From positions 558,001 through 622,000 of the forward strand of contig NC_088789.1 in the NCBI RefSeq assembly GCF_949628265.1: a stretch of DNA of 64,000 nt, read 5' to 3'. The position numbers and the translations under genes were made by a program. Positions 12,114 through 23,075 of the stretch are shown here, in pieces. Every line of letters begins with the position of its first letter. Within the stretch, counting starts at the first letter, position 1. The notes beneath the pieces are model-generated. The model had not been told where the DNA came from and ran no database searches. It saw only the letters and a program-made list of their open reading frames with translations. This DNA comes from Cloeon dipterum (lineage: Eukaryota > Arthropoda > Insecta > Ephemeroptera > Baetidae).

Positions 12114-12814
12114 ATTCAAAGTAGAGCCCTTCACGGGAGGATTTTTTTCACCCGCACCCATCCACGGAATTCTAAATTTGAACCCGCACCCGCGGTGAGG
12201 TTCATTCCAAAACCCCGCACCCGCGGGTTTTTAAACCACAAATTTCATATTATAAATAAGCCCTTCTAGCATTCGAAGCCGCAAATAGATGGCGACACCG
12301 TTTAATTTAGTAATAAATTTCATTTAAGGCGCTTTCGCTCCGATTTCAGACTCAATCTAGCTTATGTGCGTTCTTCACTCAATATGTTTTCATTTGACGT
12401 GCTAAATACCAAAATCAGTCCAGCCTTTCGCCGTAGAATCGTGAAAAACTATTTTTTGAAATATAAAATCTTTTCCATCGTTTCTACGGCGATTTGCTTA
12501 ACCAATTTTGGTTTCCAGAACGTCAAAAGAAAAAATAATAAGTGAAGAATGCACAGTTGCAGGATTGAGTCTGAAGTCCTAAGGGATGTGCCTTAAAATT
12601 AAATTTATTACGAATTATTATTGGCGCCATCTGTTAGTGGCTTCACAAAAACATTTCGTGGATTTTAATGCATAAAACCGAACCCGCTTATGTTCAACCC
12701 GCAACCGAACCGCACCCACCAAAAATGGAAAAAATAAACCAACCCGCCCCGCGGTGCGGTTAATTGCGGGTTTCAACCCGCACTTTTACAGCCGTGCAGG
12801 GCTCTAATTAAAAG
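12114..12814. mobile_element. hAT-type MITE with 8-bp target duplication
   Basis: The element 12122-12806 has inverted ends tagagcccttcacgg and ccgtgcagggctcta. It is flanked by near-identical 8-bp repeats (attcaaag 12114-12121, attaaaag 12807-12814), the pattern made by hAT-superfamily transposases. Subterminal DNA is rich in the pentamer cccgc on both arms. No transposase is encoded, so it is non-autonomous. A second MITE (12275-12644) is nested inside it. Superfamily assignment follows from duplication length and end sequence and is inference. Confidence 0.75.
12275..12644. mobile_element. Palindromic MITE (gaagcc...ggcttc family), full copy
   Basis: Ends are imperfect inverted repeats (gaagccgcaaatagatggcg and cgccatctgttagtggcttc) and the interior is a long imperfect palindrome (arms contain aaaatcagtccagc...cgccgtag and its complement). 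Partial relatives lie at 43269-43467 and 60555-60790, sharing the phrases agatggcg, ttctttagacgt and gccgtagaaacgt. It is nested in the hAT MITE, so it inserted later. Confidence 0.75.
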
Positions 12815-12865
12815 TGAGATAATGCTTAAATTTTCCCTCTTTCACTTTTATATCTCATTACAACG

Positions 12866-13539
12866 TTAACATAGAAATATGAATGAAATATTTATTAGAC
12901 ACCACGGGTGTACAACAACAGGCATATACAATAATTAAATCACAGGTTCATTGCTAGTCTTTGCTTTGGCGGCTTGGCACAGTGTCAAAGTGTTCTTATC
13001 ACATTCGAGGAAATGGTAGAAACTGATTGGTTTATCACAGAATTTGCACTCACAGTCCTCACTCGCGCAGGAGTGGTAGGTCAATTTTTTACAAATAAAA
13101 TAGTGAAAACCGTGACAAGCGTGTCTCGTGAACATGTGTCTGTTATTAAAAAGGGCTCCCTTCCAACTTTGGTTGACCATGGCGGGGGTGACGAAAAACC
13201 CCGGGTCGATTTCGGAGGCCTTAAAGTCCTGGCTAGCTATGAACTTTTTAAATGAGTCAGTCTCCGGCAGTGAATATCTTGTTAACAACTCTTTTACAAA
13301 AAATTCAGTGTCTGCTAATTTATATGTCAGCCTGGATTTAGTTAACTTAGATACAGATAGAGCTCTTTTGAGGAATCTTGATTTGGAGGATTCTAATTTA
13401 TTAAAGTCTTTGAGACTTAAACATGGCCAAATCGCCTCTATTCCGTAGCTTGCGATTGGAGCTATTGCAAGATTGAAAAGTTTCAAAGCAGTGCTGACTG
13501 ATGATCTAGGGAGAGAGTTCAGTTTTAACATAGAAATAT
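12866..13539 (-). mobile_element. 5'-truncated LINE copy, 15-bp target duplication
   Basis: Minus-strand LINE 3' fragment at 12881-13524, flanked by an exact 15-bp direct repeat (ttaacatagaaatat at 12866-12880 and 13525-13539). The frame from about 13520 down to the stop at 12935 encodes the RT thumb and a C-terminal zinc-knuckle-like segment (C-E-C-K-F-C-x6-Y-H-F-L-E-C), paralogous to 885-1656. The 3' tail (left end) is AAT-rich. The long undamaged frame and perfect duplication indicate a fairly recent insertion. 5' truncation is typical of target-primed reverse transcription. Confidence 0.88.
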
Positions 13540-13915
13540 CGAACCTTTTTGATAAAATAATCCCGTTCAGGTCATGAGTGCTGAGAACTCACGAGCGTTT
13601 CCATTGAAAAATGTTTCCGTCTTCCATTCAAAAAATTTTTTTTTTTTTTTTTAGTTTAGTTCTAAGCTTTTTATTTTGATTGAGTCAATATATTCTACTC
13701 TGATTTTAGTTAGAGCTGTTAAGTTAAAAAATCTCTTTTGAGCAGAGATTACTGCTTACTGCGCAAACAAATAAAAAATATGTTTGTCTTTGGATATCAT
13801 ATTGACTGCGTCAGGGTGACGACGTCAGTTAAATTTCAGAGCCGCTGCACGACAACCCGACGATAAAGCTGTTTGACTGGTCTTGAATACAAGAGCTTGA
13901 TTCTCATAGGAAAAG
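13540..13915 (+). promoter_or_regulatory. 5' region of SGL copy 5
   Basis: Contains a T-tract (about 13628-13650) and then the shared SGL upstream block: tatgtttgtctttggatatcat near 13780, gacgtcagttaaatttcagagccgc near 13820 and gtcttgaatacaagagcttgat just before the ATG at 13916. The block matches those of copies 3, 4, 6 and 7. Promoter function is inferred from position and conservation only. Confidence 0.45.
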
Positions 13916-15315
13916 ATGTGTGTATTGACGGTAAATATTTTTGTCATTATTTTCGCACTAGCTATAATTGTTGTACAGCCCATTTTCGTCCACTTAGTGC
14001 TGTTGACGTGCGTTTCCAGCAGTGAATACCCCTCGCCAGTTATGAACGAACACACTGAAGGATATCTGAAGGTAAATTCATGTTACGAAAATATTAGTAA
14101 ATTTAGATAAAAATTTGGAATATCCTGCAGAAAACCTTCGAATTTTTCAACCAAATAGACGCTCGTAATTTCCTCCTGATCCTTGGAGATTTGGAGGGTG
14201 AACAAAGTGACGAATTAAGCTTGTTTCTGACGGATGATCAAACCTCATACGGCGAAAAAATCAACCAAATTCAATATCCATTCATTCTAATGGACAATCA
14301 GACTGGCGTTTTAATAATGGACTTGCCATTCTTTGATGAATCTCGCAGTGTTCACCAAGACATCATGAATGCATTCACGCACAAACTCATTTTCGAAAAG
14401 GCTGAAAACCTACGAATATTGATTGTAGTACCAGATAAGGGCAAACAAGAAATTGTCAAATTCACAAAGCTTGTGGTGAAACTGGTCGCACTATTAGATG
14501 ATAACCTTGAGGAAGTTTCGAGTTCAATCACTCTCGTTGGTGCACTTCAGCCGGGGGGGTCTAGGAAACAAGTTCTGGCAATGCTGAGGGAAGTGGTGAA
14601 AACTTTGCAGGAGGACATGAGCTTCATGAGTGAAACTATTAGCGAAATTTACGGAAATAATTCCACAGAAGATAACATATGGATCCAAAAGAAATTGTGG
14701 TGGACGCAGGAGTTGATGTTCAGCATCGGGGACGAGAATTTATTTGCAGTTTTCCGGAGACCAGGCAAGAATGGAACTTTTTGGTCGGAAGAAAATCGCA
14801 AAAATCTGCGTAAGCTTTCCTTCAAGATGGATGGGTATGCCAGTATAAATCAAAAGCTTAAAGTTATCGTAGACAGAAGAACAAAGGACTTCATCACAAG
14901 TAGTGAAGCGTTAGAGTATTACTCCAGAACCAGAGGTGTGCTAAGGAGTGTTACACAAATGATTGTCAAGGCTTTACTTGACATTGAATTTTTTAGACAC
15001 AACAAGGCTTACTTGAATGTATTATTGTTTTATGGAGGAAGCATGCGAACGCCAAAGGACCGTTTCTATGAAGAGTACATTTCAAAATTTAAGAACTTAG
15101 ATGAAAATGAATTTGTACAATACTGCTTGAGGGCTAGTTTGGATTCGAATGTCTGGAGGAAATTAGAATTTGAACTCGAAAAGCTGGACTTCTTTGAACA
15201 ACTGAGAGGCGGAAACAGCACCATTAAAGACTTTGATTTGAGAAATTTACTCGTCAATGAGGTTGAACAATATCGTAAAATTACAATCCGATATTTAGTT
15301 AGAAGTTGGCTTTGA
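13916..15315 (+). CDS. SGL copy 5, secreted G-domain-like protein
   Basis: Complete, 430 aa: exon 1 13916-13930 (MCVLT), exon 2 13979-14071 and exon 3 14131-15315, both introns short (about 50-60 bp) and phase 0. The signal core is PIFVHLVLLTCVSSS. The first domain strand reads FLLILGDLEGEQSDELSLFL, with one residue more than in its neighbours. VLIMDLPFFDE, the AFTHKLIFEKAENLRI helix and LIVVPDKG follow. N-linked sequons include PGKNGTFW, GGNSTI and NNST. The protein ends after L-L-V-N-E-V-E-Q-Y-R with a short basic tail. The nearest relatives are copies 3, 4 and 7. No metal-binding or catalytic residue pattern is visible. Confidence 0.87.
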
Positions 15316-15747
15316 TGAATATTTTAAATTTACACTGTTTAAATCTATTTTCTCTTCATTCATTGATTGAAAAACATATTTCATTCTTACGCTTTTTATT
15401 TTAAAACTTTTCTCGCTAATGCGAGGCTAAAGTATGTTGTGAGCTCGCTGTATAGATATATAGTCATATTAATTGAATGAAGAATATTTGTTTTTGGAAT
15501 TAATTAAAACATGTGATCCACAAATCTCTATTGTAAAAAATTATTATTGTTTTATTTCATACAAAATTACCTTTGAAATTTGAACTGTTAAATAAACCTT
15601 TTTGAAAGCAGCAGCGATTGTTTGTTTCTGAAACATATATAAATTGCTCTTGTTTTTCATTGGATTTCATATATTGAGTTCGTATAGTGTATGTATAGTG
15701 CCTGCTGCGGGAGTGGCAACGTCAGTTAAGTTACAGAGGCGCTTCAT
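15316..15747 (+). other. 3' flank of copy 5 and upstream block of copy 6
   Basis: Contains AATAAA near 15592 (likely poly(A) signal of copy 5). From about 15690 comes the SGL upstream block (ggcaacgtcagttaagttacagaggcgcttc), which is cut at 15748 by an inverted-repeat element and resumes at 17398. Confidence 0.45.
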
Positions 15748-17397
15748 CACACACAAAAAATCTCTATCTGAGACACTTTTGGTATCTCTAACTGAGACAC
15801 TTTGAAAAGTGTTTCAAATTTAGACACTTTTCGGTGGAAGTGTCTCTAATCGAAACACTTTCCGAGAAAAAGTCTCTAATTGAAACACCTTTCGAAGAAG
15901 TGTCTCAGTTTGAAACGCTTGTACTTAATAGCTGTCTTCTGATGGTTGGCAAATCTTGCAGACTTGGTCGTGGACAGCTGCTGGACAATGATGATCAACT
16001 TTTGACTGCGTTGAGATATCACCTCAGAATTTTCACTGCCCAGCACCTTCAAATCCCGAAAGAGGTGTCACGGCAAGTTGAGCGGTGTGCTGTTTATTTT
16101 AAAATTGCGACGAGATTTTTAGTGTAGAATTCGAGATTAGCGGAGCTAATCGAGTATTTTGATGCATCGCGTCTCGATAAAAAAACTTTATGCATCCGAA
16201 TCTCGGATTGCAGTGGTCCTATTTACAAAAAGTACGTACCGTTTGACTCGTCTTGAAGTGAACTAAGTAATTGAATTGGTTTGAAGAAGACAATTACTCG
16301 TCAACGTCGTGCTAAGGTGTTAAAACAGTCGAAAAAAATGCTAAATTTACGTTATTGAGGGCGTTAAAAGGGGGTTTGGGGTTGTGGGTCTTTTACCCCT
16401 TTAGTGCACTTGGGGACGTCAAGACGAGTCTAACGGTATGCGGTTTTTCAAAATCGGATGATTAGAAGTCGAGATTGTCGATCATTGTTTTTTACCGACC
16501 TTACAAAAACAAGGTTTTTCGAAGTTTTCATTTTTTAACAAAAAATGAGGCAACATTCTATTCGTAATTTGGACTCAATTTTTCATGCTCTACTATATGG
16601 CTATAAAAAATTAAAAATTTCGATACCTTTTTCCATTTTAAATTTGGATTTAAAATAAAAAATCAATTTTTATAGCCTTGACCTTTGACCAAAAACTTTG
16701 AGGTCATTTCGACCCTCCTAGGTCTACCCTAGGCCCTCTAGGGGCTATCACCACCTAATTTTGAAATTTCAAACAATGTCGAAAAAGGTGGCCTTGACCT
16801 ACCACTTTGAGGTCAACATAAAAGTTATTTGTCTTGTTGAGACAAGGTAAACGGTTTTTTAATTTTCTAGGACCACCCTGAGCAAAGTTATTAATTACTC
16901 AAAATTCTCAGGGTCATGTCAGGTACAGACCCTGATGGTCATTCCGACCCTCGTAGGTCTACCCTAGGCCCTCTATAGGAGCTATCATCACTCAATTTTG
17001 AATTTTCGAAAAACAGGTCAAAAAAGGTGACCTTGACCTTCGACCTGGGAATGTTTTGTAAATTGAATCTTGTTCAGAGTCAAAAACTAGGCTGTGCAGT
17101 GAAAATTTCAAGGTGATATCTCAACGCAGTCAAAAGTTGGTCATCATTGTCCTCATTGTCCAGCAGCTGTCCACGACCAATAAGTCTGCAAGACTTCCCA
17201 ACCATCAGAAGACAGCTATTAAGTACAAGCGTTTCAAACTGAGACACTTCTTCGAAAGGTGTTTCAATTAGAGACATATTTTCAGAAAGTGTTTCAAACG
17301 GAGACACTTCCACCGAAAGTGTCTCAATTTGAAATAATTTTCAAAGTGTCTCAGTTAGAGATACCAAAAGTGTCTCAGATAGATTTTTTTGTGTGTG
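15748..17397. mobile_element. 1.65 kb element with ~300-bp inverted repeats
   Basis: The left arm (15748 to about 16045) and right arm (about 17095 to 17397) are inverted copies of each other, beginning cacacacaaaaaatc at the outer edge. Each arm is built of imperfect units of the type gtgtctc-aattgaaacacttt. The middle has further internal repetition: gaccctc-taggtctaccctaggccctct occurs near 16711 and 16947. No transposase is present; the short frame at 15834-16127 is just arm sequence, repeated at 17080-17313. The element interrupts the 5' region of copy 6, whose two halves (to 15747, from 17398) join smoothly when compared with other copies. Confidence 0.85.
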
Positions 17398-17439
17398 CAA
17401 AACGATTGAAGGAGTCCTGTGTCTTGTCTTGAATTTCAA

Positions 17440-18811
17440 AGCTTGATCCCCAGAAGAAAATACGGTTTTTTTGACGGCAAATAATACTTTATTTCAATAC
17501 TTGATATAGAGACTGTCATGCCACCTAGTGAGCATTGTTGGGACAATTAGTTAGAATAAAGATGGAGTTTGATAGCACACAACGGCTGTGTCTCTCTACA
17601 AGAAAATAATCCTTCTAATCCCAATAACTATAAAGACATCCGTAATCACCGGACGTCCCAACTCCCAACCCCTTTCGGACTGGCGCCACTCCGTAGGAGT
17701 ACACGGAGGTAGCGCGCTATTTCAATACTCTTTATGTGAACAATTGTTGTCTAGCTCATTTTAGCCCATTTAGTGCTGATGACGTGCGCGTCCAGCAGTG
17801 ATGACCATCTCTCGCCAGATATGAACGAATGGACATAAGATGAGAAGGATATGTGAAGGTAAATTTATAGAAATTATCAGTACAATTCAATGCAAATTTT
17901 TGATACTTTCTGCAGAAAGCCTTCGATTTTTTCGACCAAATAAAAACTTGTGATTTCGTCCTGTTTCTCGGAGATTTGGATGGCGTAAATAACGAATTAA
18001 GTTTGTTCCTGACGAGCTCTCCACCCGGTAAACGAAATATCCAAATTCGACATCCATTTTATGTGAATGTGAATGACAAAATTGGCGCTTAAATAATCGA
18101 CTTGCCATACTTTGATGTATGTGTTTCGCAGTGTTCACTTCGACATCATGCTTGCATTCACGCACAAACTCATCTTCGAAAGGGCTGAAGAACTACGATT
18201 ATTGCTATTTTGTGCCAGATGAAGGCAAAACAGAAAGTATCAGATTCTCAAATCTTGTGGTGAAACCGGGTCGCAATAATTCCGAGAATGTCTCAAGTTC
18301 GATTGCTCTCGTTGGTGTAATTGAGCCGAAGACGCAAAATAAGGAGTCAAGAAACGGAGTTGATCTGATGCTGGAGGACGTGGTAAAAACTATGCAGACT
18401 GACATGGACTACTTGAAAGACACGCTAAGCGCAACCTACGGAAATGAGACGGCAGAGGTCGATAAACGGATTAGCAAGCTGGTGCAGCGTACAAACGAGT
18501 TGATGTTTCAAATCAAGGAAGTTTATTACCTCAGGTCAGACAAAAATGCGATTGATAGATCGATGAAACAAAATCGTAGATATTTGCAAACGGAAATGTT
18601 TGAGAGTTGAGAAAAGCCACGCCAATTGGAAATGATGGATTCAAAGTAATCGTGGGTAAAAGAACAAAGGAATTCATCTCTCAAAGAATTGATACGATAC
18701 GATAGTGTTTCTTGACAGCAGAGATGAACTCGAAGGAATTGCAGAAGATATTGACAAGGATAATGTACTTAAAGCTTATAGATTTGTAAGAGAAATGCTT
18801 GCTGAATTGAA
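17440..18811 (+). pseudogene. SGL copy 6, pseudogene
   Basis: Exon 1 has lost its start: the expected ATG near 17458 reads ATA, and the donor is gc instead of gt. Exon 2 (about 17755-17860) keeps the signal core LILAHLVLMTCASSSD but runs into a stop in its 3' half. Exon 3 (from 17916) has a stop inside the switch segment (near 18089) and frameshifts near 18115 and 18210. It then reads a family segment (M-L-E-D-V-V-K-T-M-Q-T-D-M-D-Y) to a stop at 18608. The C-terminal quarter is missing: at about 18812 the sequence passes straight into the upstream block of copy 7. Two transposon-like insertions lie in its 5' part. Confidence 0.88.
17491..17729. mobile_element. Small insertion with 11-bp direct repeat in SGL copy 6 intron 1
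   Basis: An exact 11-bp direct repeat (atttcaatact) at 17491-17501 and 17719-17729 brackets about 217 bp absent from the intron 1 of other copies. The insert contains tgttgggacaattag and, further on, gacgtcccaactccca, which is reminiscent of LTR ends, and is more GC-rich at its right side. I cannot classify it. Confidence 0.6.
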
Positions 18812-19094
18812 TAAGTACGTTCAGCCGGGCCAAATTTTGGCTCAGCTAATAATCACTCATTGTAAAATTACGCCTCTGAGACCGCTAAGTAGCTTCGATT
18901 ACTGTATTGATGTACACATGCAAATAGATTTAATCTAATCTAATCTCTAATCGTTCTGCTGGGTGGAGTGGCGACGTGTTAGGGCGACGTGAGTTTAGGT
19001 GCAAGAGCCGCTCGTCAACACACAACGATTTTTGAGGGAGAGCTGGCTGCATGATCGTCTGGTCTTGATTTTCAAAGCTTCCACAGGCGGAAAG
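18812..19094 (+). promoter_or_regulatory. Conserved 5' region of SGL copy 7
   Basis: Homologous to 10130-10419 upstream of copy 4, over its whole length and ending at the ATG (ttcgattactgta, agatttaatct, gagtggcgacgtgttagggc, tggtcttgattttcaaagc). It follows directly on the truncated copy 6, marking a recombination junction. Confidence 0.5.
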
Positions 19095-20475
19095 ATGAAG
19101 ATTATTTGGATGGTAAATATTTTATTTTAATATTCTTTGCTCATAATTTATCATTGCTCACTGTGCAGATTATTTTAGCACATTCAGTGCTGATAGCATG
19201 CGCATCGAGAAGTGATAATTTTCATGCTCCAGAAAAGAACAAAATTAACAACGTTAAACGATATATGAAGGTAAAGTAGTTAGAAAATTCTCAGTATAAA
19301 TCAGTTCAAATATAACTGTCTATGTATAGAGCATCTTCAATTTTTTGGAGCGAACAGACAATGATGAATTTCTCCTGATCCTTGGAGACAGCGATGGTGA
19401 AAGTAGCGAATTAAGCCTTTTCCTGACGGGTGCTCGCAATCAGACAAAACCAGCAAAAAGATATAACCAAATCCACTTTCCGTTCTTTGCTGTGGACAAG
19501 CAGACCGGCGTTTTAGTCATCGACTTGCCAAACTTTGATGTTGTGTTTCACAACGTGTACGTCGATCTTGTAATGGCATTTACGCACAAACTCATTTTCG
19601 AGAAGGCAAAATCACTGCAAATATTGCTTGTAATGCCAGATAAGGGGAAAAAAGAAATTGTCAGATTCTGGAGGCTTGCGATGAAGCTGGTAGCAATTTT
19701 AGATGAAAATCTCGAGGATGTTTCAAGTTCAATTGCTCTCGTCGGTGTAAGTAAGCCGATGAGATCCAGGAAAAAAGTTCTGATGATGCTGGAGGACGTG
19801 GTGAAAACTTTGCAGAAAGACACTGACTTCATGAAAGACACGCTTAGCGCAACCTACGGAAGCATGTCAGCAGAATGGATCAAACACCAAATTTGGTGGA
19901 CACAGGAGTTGATGTTTATCATCATGGAAGAGGACTTGTTTGCAGTATTTCAAAGGCCAGGCAAAAATGGAACTTTTTGGTCGGAAAAAATTCGCAAACA
20001 TTTGCGTGAGCTTTTCTTTGAGACGGATGACTATGGCATTGTGTATCAAGATTTGAAAGTTATAGTGGACGGAAGAACAAAGGATTACATCTCTAATATT
20101 GATACGTCGGTGTTTGTCAACAATGGTGTGCTTAGAAGATGTACCAAAAAGATTGGCACAGTTCAACTTCCTGGATTTCATACAAATTCCAACATAACTC
20201 AATTAAAATTGTCATATGCCAATTATGTTTCAAAGTTTAGGTACACGGTAGATCCAAAATTTAAAGATTACTGCTTGAAAGTCAAATTGGATGCGAGCAT
20301 CTGGAGCAAATTGAAATTTGAACTCGAAAAGTTGGACTTTTTGGAAAAATTGAAAGGTGAAAATAGCACACTTAGAGAATTTGGTTTGGATTACTTTTTT
20401 GTCAAGAAAGTTCAACAATATTGCAAGCTCTCTTTAAATAACGAAAGAAGTAATATGAATTGGAGTTTTGATTGA
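19095..20475 (+). CDS. SGL copy 7, secreted G-domain-like protein (mosaic)
   Basis: Complete, 421 aa: exon 1 19095-19112 (MKIIWM), exon 2 19169-19270 (signal core IILAHSVLIACASRSD) and exon 3 19330-20475. FLLILGDSDGESSELSLFL occupies the P-loop position, VLVIDLPNFDV the switch position, with AFTHKLIFEKAKSLQI and LLVMPDKGKKE after it. The first part of exon 3 (to about 19800) matches copy 4 best. The rest matches copy 1 best and shares long identical runs (for example the segment S-M-S-A-E-W-I-K-H-Q-I-W-W-T-Q-E-L-M-F). This suggests gene conversion or unequal crossing-over. Sequons include PGKNGTFW, SNIT and GENSTL. The C-terminus lacks the conserved A-V-L-D-I-E-F segment, as in copy 1. Confidence 0.87.
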
Positions 20476-21047
20476 TTGATCATGACGATAATTTACTTTA
20501 ATAATAAAGGTTTTGAATCCCTATGTACAGTATGTTACAATAAATTTATCAGACACTAAAAAAACATTCGTTTCACGTTTTATTTGACTTCTGATCGAAA
20601 TAATATTGGGATTTTTTTGTTTATTTTCCTTACCTGGTATAAGTCTAAATTTAAAGTCGCTCAAATAACTACCATTGCTTTGACATTCTGCTCCTAAAAG
20701 CATACATTTAACAATGCAAGCCAACACGGGTATATGTATTTCATTTTTAAACAATAAAAATATTGCAATTAATGAACAGTTCTAATGTTTTTTCCTCATC
20801 AATATGTCAATATGATAAATAAAAAGTGCACTTCAAAGTAAACAATGTCCAGTAAACAACGAAGTTATTTGTTCGTAACTTTTCTTGGGAAATAAGCAGC
20901 GGGAGTGAGTAAGTCAAGTGGAGTGGTTAAGAGGCACTCGAGAAACAGAGTTGTGACAGTAGTGCCAGAGAGAAACAACGTTATATACACCAGTATATAT
21001 AGCGCTATATTTGATTTGTAATTCTTAGTGCTTTCCTGGAAGAAAAT
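20476..21047. other. Spacer between SGL copies 7 and 8
   Basis: Contains AATAAA at about 20503 (poly(A) signal of copy 7). From about 20880 the sequence loosely resembles the shared upstream block (gtggagtggttaagaggc). No gene. Confidence 0.4.
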
Positions 21048-22452
21048 ATGCGACATTTAATGGTAAAATTTGCTAAATAACACATTAAATTTATATATTC
21101 GATGTTTTCTCTCAGTTTAACATTTTAGCGATGGTGGCATGCGTATTGAGTGGAAATTCGCCACCAAAAAATGCAAACTGGATGAACGCAGTTAATAGAT
21201 ATATGAGGGTAAGTTTTAAAAAACTAAATTTCCTGATTGCGAATTAATTATTGGATATATTCTGTAGAAGACCTATGATTTTCTTGAAAGTGTTGACCAA
21301 GAGGAATTCATCCTGATCCTTGGTGACGTGGATGGCAGTCCCTACGAGCTGAGCCGTTACCTGAGGAACGATCATACCCCTGTCCGAGAAGAGGAAAGAA
21401 TTCTCCAGCATCCGCGCTTCGACGTGGACAACGCCACGAACGCATTGATAATAGACTTGCCTGACTTTAACGAGTATTTTAACATCCCGACCGACTTGAT
21501 GTTTTCTTTCATGCACAAGCTCATATTCGACAGGGCAAAGAACCTGAAAATAGTGCTGGTTGTGCCAGATAAGGGCGACAAAGAAATAATCAGGTTCACG
21601 ATGCTAGTAACCAAACTGGTCGCGATTTTAAACAAGAATTACGGACACTTTTATGATTCGATCGTGATGGTCGGTACAATTACCTCTAAGACTCCCCGGA
21701 GGACTCATAACAGAGTCTATAAAATATTGGAGGGTGTCGCGGACTCTCTGCAGGATATGGACTTTATGAAAGAAACGCTGAGCCTTCCAAATTTTGGGAT
21801 TACAAACGACGAAAGACTAATTCAAGAGCGTATTCAGCGGATAAGTGCATTGGTGTATGTCATCAAAGACGAGTATAATTTTGCAGTTTTCGAAAGGCCC
21901 GGTGAAAACGTATCTTTGTGGAAGAAAGAAAACCGCAACCATCTGCGCCATTCCATTCAGTTTGAGCTGGATGGTGCCAAGCCGGTTTCAAATGAAAATT
22001 ACGGAGTATTCGTGGACAAACGTACGCGGGATTTCATCTCAAGTATTAAAAAAGTCACATTTGATGATATCACAGGTTATCTTAAAAACATTACGAAAGT
22101 GATCGTCGATGCTGTTCTTGACATTGAATTTTCTAAAGCCAACGCAGAAAACATGCAGATATTGAAATCGTTTGAACATGCAACACACGTGGAAATCTCT
22201 TCTTTGTATAACAGGTTCATAACTGCATTACAAGACATGACTGACGAAAAATTTGAAATATATTGCTCAAAAGCGATGGTTTCCCAAAAGAGCTGGGACA
22301 TAATGTATTTTGAACTCGAAAAACTGGACTTTTACGAAAAAATGTTTGATAGGAGAAGCACATTAGGAGATTACGATATTAAATACTTGATTGTCGATGA
22401 AGTAACAAAATTTCGCGACATCGCTTTAAAACTGTTCTTAAAAAATATGTGA
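21048..22452 (+). CDS. SGL copy 8, secreted G-domain-like protein
   Basis: Complete, 430 aa: exon 1 21048-21062 (MRHLM), exon 2 21116-21208 (signal core FNILAMVACVLSGNS) and exon 3 21268-22452 (after attctgtag). FILILGDVDGSPYELSRYL stands at the P-loop position, ALIIDLPDFNE at the switch, then SFMHKLIFDRAKNLKI and VLVVPDKGDKE. The sequon PGENVSLW sits at the position shared by most copies. The A-V-L-D-I-E-F-S segment is present and the C-terminus ends in R-D-I-A-L-K-L-F. By sequence it lies between the left group (1-7) and the middle group (9-13). A poly(A) signal AATAAA is near 22499. No catalytic motif is seen. Confidence 0.87.
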
Positions 22453-23075
22453 ATAATGTTTTGAAATAATATGCAAATCGATTTGTTTGTATCTATTTAA
22501 TAAAACATTGCATAAAGTTAACACATTATTTCATTCATTCCCAAAAGAATCAGCAGTTTTTCAGCATGAATAAACATGCAGTGCTTATTAAGTTGGTAAG
22601 CCTCCATTTTTCCAACTATGCAGCGACACACTACGTATATATATAAGATAAATAAATATAATCATACATATAAATAACACATTTATATACAACCTGAAAA
22701 TAAAAATCGTCATGTGTTAGTTATTGTTCATAATTTGTTTTTTCATATATTTACAGTCGCGCTAATTAGCGGACCTTGGCGGAAATTATTTTACTTTCTT
22801 TTTAAATTGCATATTGAAAGAAATTTCATCATAACCAGATAAATATAAATAAGAGAAACACATAGTTTTTCTTTAGAAAGCAATTTTATTTACTGTTCAG
22901 GTCAATATTGTGTTTGTCGATAGGAAAAACATTACATCAATAGATTCACTTTGTGAACCAACTTCCGAGGCGCTTCATTGATCACGACACACAAAGTTGT
23001 TAGTTAAGTTCCGGAGTCACAATACACGACACACAGAGTGCTGCTTTTTGTTTGTGGAGTTTCGATCCTTCCCAG
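22453..23075. other. Spacer between SGL copies 8 and 9
   Basis: AT-rich, no gene. About 22970-23070 carries an upstream-block relative (gaggcgcttcattgatcacgacacac, gttagttaagttcc). Confidence 0.4.

Noticed and set aside
15834-16127. 97-aa frame repeated at 17080-17313 as a small gene pair
   Set aside because: Both are the inverted arms of one transposon-like element; the frames follow from the repeat units.
17536-17672. Solo LTR starting tgttggga
   Set aside because: No 5-bp target duplication flanks it and the 11-bp direct repeat points to different insertion borders.
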